This document shows positions 1 to 8,347 of a stretch of 64,000 nucleotides of DNA, one piece after another. The translations under genes were made by a program, and so were the position numbers. Each line of letters opens with the position of its first letter. The stretch's first letter is position 1. Origin of the DNA: Lysinibacillus macroides (GTDB lineage Bacteria > Bacillota > Bacilli > Bacillales_A > Planococcaceae). Location: NCBI RefSeq assembly GCF_001281525.1, contig NZ_LGCI01000003.1, forward strand, positions 40,391 to 104,390, given 5' to 3'. The notes beneath the pieces were generated by a model. That model did no database searches. It saw nothing but the letters and a program-made list of their open reading frames with translations, and had not been told where the DNA came from.

Positions 1-2
1 CA

Positions 3-467
3 AAATATCAGGTGTGCCTTGTCCATGTGGCACGCAATATCATGCATAAAGTCCGAGTAGAAGATCGCAAGGAAGTGTGCGAGGATTTTAAAACGATTCA
101 CCAGGCAAAGAACGCTGAAGCAGCGAAAAAAGCGCTCGAGACGTTCTGCGAAAAATGGGGCAAATCGTATAAAAAAGTCGCACAAGGCTTACTCGAAAAC
201 CCGTATTTACTGACGTTTTACGGCTTTCCCAAGGCGATTTGGCGAAGCATCTACTCGACGAATTTAATCGAGTCGTTCAATAAGCAAATCAAAAAATATA
301 CAAAGCGCAAGGAACAGTTCCCGAACGAAGAATCGTTGGAGCGCTTTTTAGTGACGCAGTTCGAAGACTATAATCAACGTTTCGCCACACGCTGCCACAT
401 CGGCTTCAATCAGGCCCGTGCAAAGCTAGAAGAAATGTTTGAGCAGCTGCACGAACCGGCAAACTAG
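3..467 (+). CDS. IS256-family transposase, C-terminal part (5' end outside window)
   Basis: The reading frame is open from the first bases of the window, so the gene begins upstream and only about 155 C-terminal residues are seen. The end of the DDE transposase core of the Mutator/IS256 family is recognisable: CLVHVARN near the start of the visible part, and the family signature around IYSTNLIESFNKQIKKYTKR, which carries the conserved catalytic Glu. The protein ends EQLHEPAN and stops at 465-467. The element's probable right end lies about 150 bp further on. Whether the element is complete cannot be judged because its left end is outside the window. Family assignment is confident from the signature. 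Confidence 0.9.
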   Translation, partial: KYQVCLVHVARNIMHKVRVEDRKEVCEDFKTIHQAKNAEAAKKALETFCEKWGKSYKKVAQGLLENPYLLTFYGFPKAIWRSIYSTNLIESFNKQIKKYTKRKEQFPNEESLERFLVTQFEDYNQRFATRCHIGFNQARAKLEEMFEQLHEPAN

Positions 468-488
468 ACCGGGACGCGCCAGCGCGAA

Positions 489-534
489 ATTTGAGTGTGT
501 AGGAAAGGGCTAGCCCTTTCCTACACACTCAAAT
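489..534. repeat. 46-bp perfect palindrome behind the transposase
   Basis: Two 23-base arms are exact reverse complements and meet at AGGGCTAGCCCT, with the centre between 511 and 512. It lies 21 bp after the transposase stop and before the right inverted repeat, so it is inside the element. As RNA it would fold into a very stable hairpin. There is no T-run behind it, so it is not a classical intrinsic terminator. Confidence 0.9.
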
Positions 535-594
535 CAACACTTCGAACAAGTACAATTGAATACACAGGTGATGAGTTCCCTTGAACGGGTGAAT

Positions 595-625
595 CGTCAT
601 TTACACAAAAATATTGACAGTACCC
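595..625. mobile_element. Probable right end (IRR) of the IS256-family element
   Basis: The sequence TTTACACAAAAATATTGACA followed by GTACCC resembles IS256-family terminal repeats, which read inward with a GTGTAAA block. It is placed about 150 bp downstream of the transposase stop, as expected for a right end. The exact boundary and target duplication cannot be confirmed without the left end. Confidence 0.55.
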
Positions 626-889
626 TTTTTCATCCCTAACACCTCACTTTGCTATTAATCATAAAGGATGCCCGTTTATAGCACAATAAAATATTTATCG
701 AATACAGTAGAAAATTACATTATTATAGATAAATTTGCGGATATTATTGCAAGGATTTAGAAGGTATAAACAAGGACTTATGCCTTATTTAATTTTATAT
801 TTATAGTAAAACATGCGTCAACAATTCTATATTATAGAAGAATATGATATATTATCTATTAATTCGAAAAAAGATTGGAGTGACCACTA

Positions 890-2536
890 ATGAGAAATAA
901 AACGCTATCCATATTAATGTCTACGGCCATTACAGCCTCCTTAGTATTACCAGTATCTACTGCCAATGCTACTTCCTCTCTCAATCAGTCAAATTTATAT
1001 GAGGCCCAGATAGCAGCAAAAACAACGGTGAAAGGTGAATCTGTCACAATAAGAAGCGTTACAAAAGACACGGTTCTGACAACCAATGGCACATTTAGAG
1101 TTAAAGACTCATTGAAGCCTCTTTTCGATACTTCAAATAAAGCAGCCTTAACAAATGCTCGAGCTACACTTGTCGTAAAAAATGGTCAAATTACAGACGT
1201 TACAGCACTAACATTAAATAAAGCAGGTACAAATAAAAAATCTGTATACTTTGACGCTGGAGATGCACAAATCTCAGGTAACCTTACCGTCAATGCGGAC
1301 TATATGAAAATTCAAGAAGTCACTGTTGATGGTCAGCTTATTATTACAAATAAAGTGAAAAAGGCAATTACATTGGATGAGGTATCCGTTGGCGAAACAA
1401 TTACACTAAAGCCTCTTTTAACAAAAAAAGCAAATTGGCTCTATGTTACTTTAATAGATACAAAAGCTGCCCATATCGACTTGACACGTACTAAAGTCAG
1501 TGTATCTTCTAATCAAACGATTGCAAAGGTGGATATAACAGGTGACGTGCCATCCTTTGAAGTGATGGGAGATGTAGAAAAGCTCACAATAGATGTGGAC
1601 AGTAATTTCAGCCTCTACGGTGAAGGGAAAATTGAACAAGTTATTGTGGAAGGCGGTAAAAAAGTAGCCTTAGATTCAGACCACCATGTAAACAAGGTAC
1701 AGGTAGACAATCAAAATGTCTCTGTGACGCTACCTGTTGTTGATAAAAAAGAACTCAATACATTACTTGCCTCCCCACCATATGTCCACGTATCTATTAA
1801 CGGATATGATGTTTTAACAACAGAAAAGTGGACAATACAGGCAGATCGTACTGTATTTGAAACAGCAGTAGCAAGCGCAAGAGCTGTCGCTAACAATAGC
1901 AGTGCCTCACAAGAACAAGTGAAAAATGCTATTTCACACTACAAAAATGCACTAGCTGTCTATCAAGCTGTGCAAAAAAATGGCACAAAATATGGCTATG
2001 GCGATAAAGCCTCACTACAATCATTAATTTATTCAGTTCAATATGTATCGGTTTCTTGGTACAACGGCTCAGATGTTTATAATAATGCTCCTTGGACAAC
2101 ACAAGCTGAAAAAAATGCATTGGAATCCGCAGTTTCATCTGCACAAGCAGTTGTCAATAATTATAATGCAACGCAAAATGAAATCGTCAATGCTACTACG
2201 CAGTTAAACAATGCCATTTGGATCTATAAAAATGCTTATAAATATGGAACAAATGGCTATTATGTTGATAAAACTAATTTACAAACATTAATTAATTCAG
2301 CTAATGCTGCATCCTATGGTGTAATTATTTCTGCTTACGGAGACGGTAGTGATGTTTCTATTTACAACTACTGGACTACTCAATATGATTTGAATACGCT
2401 TAATTCTTATATTAACCAAGCCAATACAGTGTTTAACAATCCTTATTCCACTCAAAATGAAATTTCTACTGCCTATAATAATTTAAATAGCGCACTTAGT
2501 AACTTTAATCTAGCAAAAAGGTATAAATCCTACTAA
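890..2536 (+). CDS. Secreted surface protein with a beta-rich domain and three helical FIVAR-like repeats
   Basis: 548 residues. A signal peptide is clear, with basic RNK, a hydrophobic stretch and probable cleavage after ANA near residue 27. Residues about 50-282 form a beta-rich domain (FRVKDSLKPLF, LTLNKAGTNKK, VDITGDVPSFEV, LYGEGKIEQV) that also occurs in the SLH protein at 31622-35971. Three repeats follow (about 284-365, 374-450 and 460-545), each with a WTTQ(A)E...L...I..A..V.NN..(A/S)TQ.EI..A...LN.A pattern, typical of FIVAR-type helical bundles. There is no SLH, LPXTG or transmembrane anchor, so it is secreted or non-covalently held. The start has GGAG nine bases upstream. The specific function is unknown. 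Confidence 0.8.
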   Translation: MRNKTLSILMSTAITASLVLPVSTANATSSLNQSNLYEAQIAAKTTVKGESVTIRSVTKDTVLTTNGTFRVKDSLKPLFDTSNKAALTNARATLVVKNGQITDVTALTLNKAGTNKKSVYFDAGDAQISGNLTVNADYMKIQEVTVDGQLIITNKVKKAITLDEVSVGETITLKPLLTKKANWLYVTLIDTKAAHIDLTRTKVSVSSNQTIAKVDITGDVPSFEVMGDVEKLTIDVDSNFSLYGEGKIEQVIVEGGKKVALDSDHHVNKVQVDNQNVSVTLPVVDKKELNTLLASPPYVHVSINGYDVLTTEKWTIQADRTVFETAVASARAVANNSSASQEQVKNAISHYKNALAVYQAVQKNGTKYGYGDKASLQSLIYSVQYVSVSWYNGSDVYNNAPWTTQAEKNALESAVSSAQAVVNNYNATQNEIVNATTQLNNAIWIYKNAYKYGTNGYYVDKTNLQTLINSANAASYGVIISAYGDGSDVSIYNYWTTQYDLNTLNSYINQANTVFNNPYSTQNEISTAYNNLNSALSNFNLAKRYKSY

Positions 2537-2539
2537 TGA

Positions 2540-2572
2540 AAAAGGACTCTGCAACCCGCAGAGTCCCTTTCA
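2540..2572. terminator. Bidirectional intrinsic terminator
   Basis: A 9-bp stem GGACTCTGC / GCAGAGTCC (2544-2552 and 2558-2566) has an A-run on its left and TTT on its right. It sits between convergent genes (the surface protein and the response regulator) and can serve both. Confidence 0.85.
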
Positions 2573-2581
2573 TCTATTATG

Positions 2582-3742
2582 CTAACTAAAAGCATCCATT
2601 CGTGATAGCTCGTTAATCTGCTTCCAGCTTCGATACCAGCTTTCTACTTCCTCACACGGCTCCACTGCGAAATGCTCCCGAAGCATTTTCTTTAATAACA
2701 AATATTGCTCCTCCACAGCAGCCGCATTATTCAGCAAATCATATAGCTTCATCAAGGTGAAATAGTTTTCCTCCTCATCAGCGCAAAGTGCTTGAACCCT
2801 TTCCCGTACCTTCACAGCAGCAATGTAGTTTTGATTTATACTATAAAATTCACTTAATTGAGAGGCATGATGTAACCATAGTCGCCTCAAGCGCTCTCGC
2901 TCACCTTCAGCCCATAGATAATCGCAATCTCCTAAAAAATCACCCGTATACATTTGAAATACCTGTTCATGTTCTTCTAAGGTCGTTGCTTGGACGCGCG
3001 ATAATAATTTTAAGCGAGATAGCCATTGTTCTACATCAACGACCGCATTTTCAACTAATAATTTATAGCCGGAATTTAACAAAGGACTTGAAATTTGAAT
3101 GCTATCCAATCCATAGTGCTTTAATGTTTGACGTATTGTATAAATAGCTGTGTAAAGTTGCTTGGATGCTTTATCAATATCAGATTCTGGCCAAAATAAC
3201 TCTAAAATGGTATCACGATAGATGACTTCATTACGATGATTCAGCATATAGGCAAATAACTCCTTTGCCTTAGATGTCCGCCATTTCATAAGCTGTGTAT
3301 GACCGTCTGGTGACACAACATATAGCCCTCCAAAAAGCTTAAGCATTGTATGTTGTGCTGTAGCCTTTTTGTTTTTATTTGAGATTTTCCCAAGCCGTTC
3401 TAAGGTTTTTTCTAAACGCGGAATTTGTATAGGCTTCAATAAATAATCAATGGCATGTAGATTAAATGCATCAATTGCATATTGATCGAACCCTGTAGTA
3501 AATACAATCTCCACGTTAGGTAATAATTCTTGAATTTTTTCGCCTAATGCTAAGCCATCCATACCAGGCATCACTATATCTAAAAATACAACGTTTGGTT
3601 GTAGTTTTTCAATATGATTTAACACCGTTAGAGAATCGGTATATTCGCCAACGATTTCAATTCCAGGAACCTTACTTTTCTCAAGTAAAGTTCTTAGTCT
3701 CGTTAATGGTAAATGCTCATCATCTATTAGCACGATTCTCAT
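2582..3742 (-). CDS. Response regulator with SARP-like winged helix and BTAD domain
   Basis: 386 residues. An N-terminal receiver domain (1-115) has acidic DD at 7-8, phospho-acceptor Asp55 in VVFLDIVMPG and Lys in LLKPI. A winged-helix DNA-binding region (about 130-225, WRTSKAKELFAYMLNHR) and a bacterial transcriptional activation domain (about 235-375) follow. This REC-SARP architecture pairs with LytS-like kinases. The gene is divergent from the hybrid kinase at 3859, with 116 bp between starts, so the two very likely form one signalling pair. The start is well supported by AAGGAGGGG eight bases upstream. Target genes are unknown; the flanking surface protein and amidase are only candidates by position. 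Confidence 0.88.
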   Translation of the reverse strand: MRIVLIDDEHLPLTRLRTLLEKSKVPGIEIVGEYTDSLTVLNHIEKLQPNVVFLDIVMPGMDGLALGEKIQELLPNVEIVFTTGFDQYAIDAFNLHAIDYLLKPIQIPRLEKTLERLGKISNKNKKATAQHTMLKLFGGLYVVSPDGHTQLMKWRTSKAKELFAYMLNHRNEVIYRDTILELFWPESDIDKASKQLYTAIYTIRQTLKHYGLDSIQISSPLLNSGYKLLVENAVVDVEQWLSRLKLLSRVQATTLEEHEQVFQMYTGDFLGDCDYLWAEGERERLRRLWLHHASQLSEFYSINQNYIAAVKVRERVQALCADEEENYFTLMKLYDLLNNAAAVEEQYLLLKKMLREHFAVEPCEEVESWYRSWKQINELSRMDAFS

Positions 3743-3858
3743 GTGTACCCCTCCTTTTGGCTTATTCCTTATTATTATCGTTTACTTTTTATAAAGTTTG
3801 ATAGAGAACTTACTACTTTAGAAGGTGAATTGAAGCTGTTTGTCGAAAAATTATAGTT

Positions 3859-6800
3859 ATGATGAAAAAGAAAATATTATCCAAAAATTTCAAAATACTG
3901 TTGTTTTCTGGGCTGTTTTTTTGCTTTCTTACCCTTCTTCGCTTTACTTGGATGGATTTTACAAATATTTCAGAAGGAGTCGCTGCTAAACAAGGAGCGA
4001 TCGATTTAACAAGCATAGATACTAGTCATGATTTTAAAGTTAGGCTCCAAAAGGAATGGGAGCTTTATCCTAACACCCTTCTTTTTTCAGAAAACACCAA
4101 ATCAATGGGGTCACAAAAGGTTTATACAGATCAGCCCGAAGCTTGGGATCAGTATTTTCCACATAATGATGAAGTTCGTTATGGCTCTTATCGCTTAAAA
4201 ATTTTAAAGGAACATGCTTCTCCTCAGATGTATGGCATCACAATACCTGAGGGCTTAGCTCCTTATGAGCTTTATGTAAATGGTCAATTAATTGGAGGGC
4301 TTGGAAACCTGACCTTAGATAATAAATATAACGCTCCTATTGGCAGACCTATTACGCATTATTTTACGCTAAATACAAGCGAAAGCGAAATTATTATACA
4401 AGGTGTGCAAATAAATCATTATGTACCGGGTGGTTTTAGCCGAGAAATAATTTTTGGTGATTTGCACTCAATGGAACAAGCCACATTCTTTTCTATTACT
4501 ACTCAACTGGCAGTGTGCTTAATTTTTTCCTTTTATTTACTCTTTACAATTTTACTATGGATTATAGGTATTAGAGATAGATCGCTTTTTTACTTTGCAA
4601 TGATTCTTATTTTTACATGTATTACGGTACTCATTTCCAGCAATAAAGTTTTATATAACTATATACCGATTAACTGGATTTGGGCAAATAGGCTGTTTTA
4701 TTTTTCATACATCAATACCATGATGTTCTTTGTATTATTTCTACGTGAATTGATGAGGGAATATGCTAAGCCTAAAATATTGACGATTGTCCCATTGATC
4801 TGTGCTGCCTATCTATTATTTATTTTAACAGCACCTATTGAAAATATTCTTAAAACAAAAATTATATTTATCATACTTTTTATTCTCTCTCCTATCATTA
4901 TAACTATCTTCACCTTGAATATAGTTATTAAAGGCCAAAGAGGTGTAATCTTTTTATTATTAACTGGAACAGCTATCGTAACCAATTCATTATTTTACTC
5001 TTTAAAGCAAAATAAAATATTGCCATATAGTCATTATCCTTTTGATTTACTAATCGGTATTACTGCTTTATCAGCATTTTGGTTTGCACGTTACTTCCAA
5101 ACAACCATGCAAACGGAAGAGCTTTCTGTAAAATTACAAAAAGAAATTCATACAAAGGACGACTTTTTAGCAAATACCTCTCATGAACTACGCAATCCTC
5201 TGCATGGCATGCTGAGTATTGCTCAAACACTGTTGGCTAAGCAGGATCAAGCCTTCGCTAAACAAGATCAAGATGACTTACGGCTACTTGTAAGAATTGG
5301 TAATCATATGACCTCTATGCTGGATGATTTATTGGATTTAGTGAAATTAAAAGAAAAAACATTACGCCTACAGCCTAAACCATTAAATACGTATAATCTC
5401 GCTAGTGGGGTATGCAATATGTTTCGTTTTATGCTAAAGGGCAAGCCTATTGAGCTTATTGTGCGTATACCAAAAGATGCTCCTCTTGTCTTAGCAGATG
5501 AAACACGTCTCATTCAAATTTTTGCAAACTTAATCCACAATGCCATTAAATTTACTGAACAGGGCTCTATTACAATTGATGCTGAAGTAGTTAGTAAAAA
5601 GCTGTATATATCTGTTACAGACACAGGAGCTGGCATTGAAAAAGAGCTGCAAGAAAGAATTTTCGAGCCTTACGAGCAGGCTGATTCAACCATAACATCT
5701 GTTGGTGGGGGATTGGGATTAGGTTTAAGTATTTGTAAGGAGCTTGTGTCCTTGCATGGGGGAACACTATCAATGTCCTCCATTATCGGAAAAGGCTCAA
5801 CCTTTACTTTCTCATTGCCAGTTGCTAAAACACGCAATATCGAAAATGATGGATTAAATATTGACCAGGATACAACATTATTCAAATATGCTCCATTATT
5901 AGATGATTTATCAGTAGAGCCTAGCATTACAGCTACTATGGATAAGGATTCATTGGTAACAAGCCGTTCACGCGTGCTTATCGTTGATGATGATGCTGTA
6001 AACCTACAAATACTTGTGAATGCTTTTTCGACGGAGTCCTTTGAAATTGAAACGGCTTTAAGTGGAGCTGAGGCTCTCGAAAAACTGCAAGAAAATAGCT
6101 TTGATTTAGTTATTTCTGATATTATGATGCCGCATATGTCTGGCTATGAGCTGGCTGAGCATATTCGTGAAAAGTTTTCTATTTCAGAGCTACCAATACT
6201 ATTCTTAACAGCTCGACAGCAAAGTGAGGATATTCGACTTGCCTTTTTAAGTGGAGCCAATGACTATGTAAAAAAGCCAATGGAATACATGGAGCTAAAA
6301 TCACGCGTGCAGGCACTTATTCAAATGAGGCAGTCCAGTGAGGAACGCCTGCGTATCGAGGCTGCATGGCTTCAAGCACAAATACAGCCTCACTTTTTCT
6401 TCAATACACTAAACTCTATTATTTCGTTACATGGTGTAGATGATGAAAAAATGGAGGAATTATTGCTTGCCTTTAGTGATTATTTACAAATGAGCTTCGA
6501 TTTTAAAAATGCTGATTTAATCGTGCCAATCGATTACGAATTAAAGCTTGTGCGTGCCTATATTGCTATCGAGCAAATTCGCTTTGGCGATAAAATACAG
6601 GTAATGTGGGATATTCCTCAGCATATCGAGTTATTTGTGCCACCTCTAACTATACAAACCCTTGTTGAAAATGCTATTCAACATGGTATTTTACAACAGA
6701 GAGAAGGGGGTACTGTCACGATCTCTATTAAAGAGGATAAGAAGCATTTTACAATAGCTATCTCTGATAATGGAGTTGGCTTTGAGCATAAGGGTCCTAA

Positions 6801-6936
6801 AAAGAAATCAAGTGTTGGTCTTGTCAACACAGAACAACGTCTAAAGCAGTTATTTGGTGTCACATTAACAATAGACAGTGTAATCGGTCAGGGCACAAAG
6901 ATTTCCTTCTCTGTTCCTAAGACTGATAGAAAATAA
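3859..6936 (+). CDS. Hybrid sensor kinase: 7TMR-DISM, HisKA/HATPase, receiver, LytS-type kinase
   Basis: 1025 residues with an unusual double-kinase layout. TM1 is at about 8-26, an extracellular jelly-roll-like 7TMR-DISM sensor at about 50-200 and seven membrane segments at about 205-405. HisKA follows with SHELRNPLHG (His near 442), then HATPase (GGGLGLGLSICKELV) to about 655. A receiver domain spans about 690-805 (RVLIVDDDAVN, acceptor Asp near 753 in VISDIMMPHMSG). A second, LytS/YehU-type histidine-kinase region has QAQIQPHFFFNTLNSI (His near 844), and a second HATPase lies near 930-1020. It is divergent from the REC-SARP regulator, its likely partner. No strong Shine-Dalgarno precedes the start, so the exact start (3859 or 3862) is uncertain. 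Confidence 0.9.
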   Translation: MMKKKILSKNFKILLFSGLFFCFLTLLRFTWMDFTNISEGVAAKQGAIDLTSIDTSHDFKVRLQKEWELYPNTLLFSENTKSMGSQKVYTDQPEAWDQYFPHNDEVRYGSYRLKILKEHASPQMYGITIPEGLAPYELYVNGQLIGGLGNLTLDNKYNAPIGRPITHYFTLNTSESEIIIQGVQINHYVPGGFSREIIFGDLHSMEQATFFSITTQLAVCLIFSFYLLFTILLWIIGIRDRSLFYFAMILIFTCITVLISSNKVLYNYIPINWIWANRLFYFSYINTMMFFVLFLRELMREYAKPKILTIVPLICAAYLLFILTAPIENILKTKIIFIILFILSPIIITIFTLNIVIKGQRGVIFLLLTGTAIVTNSLFYSLKQNKILPYSHYPFDLLIGITALSAFWFARYFQTTMQTEELSVKLQKEIHTKDDFLANTSHELRNPLHGMLSIAQTLLAKQDQAFAKQDQDDLRLLVRIGNHMTSMLDDLLDLVKLKEKTLRLQPKPLNTYNLASGVCNMFRFMLKGKPIELIVRIPKDAPLVLADETRLIQIFANLIHNAIKFTEQGSITIDAEVVSKKLYISVTDTGAGIEKELQERIFEPYEQADSTITSVGGGLGLGLSICKELVSLHGGTLSMSSIIGKGSTFTFSLPVAKTRNIENDGLNIDQDTTLFKYAPLLDDLSVEPSITATMDKDSLVTSRSRVLIVDDDAVNLQILVNAFSTESFEIETALSGAEALEKLQENSFDLVISDIMMPHMSGYELAEHIREKFSISELPILFLTARQQSEDIRLAFLSGANDYVKKPMEYMELKSRVQALIQMRQSSEERLRIEAAWLQAQIQPHFFFNTLNSIISLHGVDDEKMEELLLAFSDYLQMSFDFKNADLIVPIDYELKLVRAYIAIEQIRFGDKIQVMWDIPQHIELFVPPLTIQTLVENAIQHGILQQREGGTVTISIKEDKKHFTIAISDNGVGFEHKGPKKKSSVGLVNTEQRLKQLFGVTLTIDSVIGQGTKISFSVPKTDRK

Positions 6937-6986
6937 AACCAAAAAAGACTAGGCTTACAATAAAGAAGCCCAGTCTTTTTTGGTTT
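6936..6986. terminator. Bidirectional terminator after hybrid kinase
   Basis: A long interrupted stem pairs AAACCAAAAAAGACT and GGCTT (6936-6955) with AAGCC and AGTCTTTTTTGGTTT (6965-6986). It ends in T-runs in both directions. A decayed copy of the GACTAGGC hairpin recurs at about 7950-7984. Confidence 0.8.
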
Positions 6987-7042
6987 GTTTAAGGTTTAAG
7001 ACATTGACAAGATTACATAGCATAGCTTACCATATGCTCCTA

Positions 7043-8059
7043 AACAAATTCTGAACAAAGTATTATTCAGCAATCACATCGGTAACTTCGGAAAGCTGGG
7101 CAGCCTTTATTTTCTTCTCAGCTGCCTTTGCTTCAGCTTTACTTGTAAAGTATGCTGTCTTAAGTCTCCATTTATCACTTATCTGCTCCATATATACACC
7201 CCAGCCAAAGCGATACTTCAATACATCATGGACATTTTCAGCGGCTTGTCGCGTTTCATATGTACCTGTTACAACATGATACTTCTCTATATCAGTCAGC
7301 ATTTTTCTTTTTCGTACAGTTCCTGTTGGTGTATTTTTTATATAGGAGAGAAATTGTAACCAATTGGCTTGTCCTTCTCGCATTTTTCGCGGACAATTTT
7401 TGCCACTAAAATAATAATGCTGAACGACATTCTCGATCGGAATGCTTTCATCCCTCATAATTCTAGCAACTACCTCAGCCGTATTATGGACAGCTTGCAA
7501 ATAATCTCCATCTGAATTTACACATATCGTAATTTGAATACCTTGTAAATTCCCCTTAGCTGACCCTGCCCCTCCACAGGCATAGTCAAATTCAAACGAC
7601 TGAACAGCCTCCCTATCATCCACCGTTAAATGCCAACTCGCCTCTCGATGCATACCATTAAACTGTAATCGTGCATAGGCATCTGCATCAGCCCCTGATT
7701 TTTCATTATCTGTTTCATGAATAACAATATATTTCTTTGTATTTTGTTTTCCATACGTTACTTTAGCTGCCTGTGCTTCGGGAACTAAATATTGACGCCA
7801 TACCACCATTCTATCCCATCCCTCAAATCATCATTGACATTTTTTACATTGAATACATTCGCAATTCTTTACTATTTCTAAACTAAAGAATAATACTTCT
7901 AGCTTACGCCAATGGACTCAACAAGTTCTGAACAATGCTCGATAAACAGAAAAAGACTAGGCACTAAAACACCCAGTCCATTTTGATATTTGTACGTTGT
8001 GATGTTCGTAATTATCACAGCTTTAACTTACCATATTCCTCTCAACAAGTTCTGAACAA
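7043..8059. repeat. Three copies of an AACAA(A/G)TTCTGAACAA motif
   Basis: The 16-base motif occurs at 7043-7058, 7920-7935 and 8044-8059. Copies 1 and 3 are preceded at similar distance by a CTTACCATAT block and by a GACTAGGC...CCAGTC hairpin (6945-6975 and 7953-7979). This indicates duplication of an intergenic module of about 110 bp on both sides of the amidase gene. Confidence 0.7.
7063..7809 (-). CDS. N-acetylmuramoyl-L-alanine amidase (Amidase_2) with C-terminal SPOR-like domain
   Basis: 248 residues. The N-terminal amidase_2 fold (about 20-165) has the zinc and catalytic signatures of the family: VIHETDN, the W-H-L-T segment near residue 60 and QHYYFSGKNCP. The C-terminal about 75 residues (YHVVTGTYETRQAAENV ... 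RLKTAYFTSKAEAKAAEKK) look like a SPOR repeat that binds denuded glycan. This resembles CwlC/CwlH-type sporulation autolysins and phage-derived lysins. No convincing signal peptide is seen, which fits either a mother-cell lytic enzyme or a phage-type lysin. It is convergent with the hybrid kinase. The start has only a weak GGGATGG upstream. Confidence 0.82.
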   Translation of the reverse strand: MVVWRQYLVPEAQAAKVTYGKQNTKKYIVIHETDNEKSGADADAYARLQFNGMHREASWHLTVDDREAVQSFEFDYACGGAGSAKGNLQGIQITICVNSDGDYLQAVHNTAEVVARIMRDESIPIENVVQHYYFSGKNCPRKMREGQANWLQFLSYIKNTPTGTVRKRKMLTDIEKYHVVTGTYETRQAAENVHDVLKYRFGWGVYMEQISDKWRLKTAYFTSKAEAKAAEKKIKAAQLSEVTDVIAE

Positions 8060-8300
8060 TGATAAAAAGCTAAAGTTACCTTGTATATTATGGTATGGAA
8101 AACCCGATATTATCTATATTTCTGTCTTCGTTTAATTCTTTACGCCCACACGCTGAATTACCTTCATCAACAATGAACTTTATGCGGGAACTAGCTCCTC
8201 TGTATTTTGGCTTAGCTCTTCTATACATTACATGATGTAAGCTTCTATCCTTTAATTCTTCGGAAAACAATGCAATGCTTTTGGCTTCTGTACAACCTAG
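7810..8300. other. About 490 bp without a convincing gene
   Basis: It holds two of the three AACAAGTTCTGAACAA copies and a decayed hairpin (7950-7984). A 60-codon minus-strand frame at 8088-8270 has no recognisable domain and was not called. It looks like degenerate duplicated sequence. Confidence 0.5.
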
Positions 8301-8338
8301 AAAAAACAGGCATAGAGCTACTCCCCATGCCTGTTTTT
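8301..8338 (-). terminator. Terminator of the giant SLH protein gene
   Basis: The stem AAAAACAGGCAT / ATGCCTGTTTTT (8302-8313 and 8327-8338) lies just beyond the SLH gene stop. On the minus strand it ends in a T-run. Confidence 0.85.
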
Positions 8339-8347
8339 CCTACTTGC

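Noticed and set aside
8088-8270. 60-codon minus-strand frame between the amidase and SLH genes
   Set aside because: No recognisable domain, weak start and location in apparently degenerate repeated DNA; not enough to call a gene.
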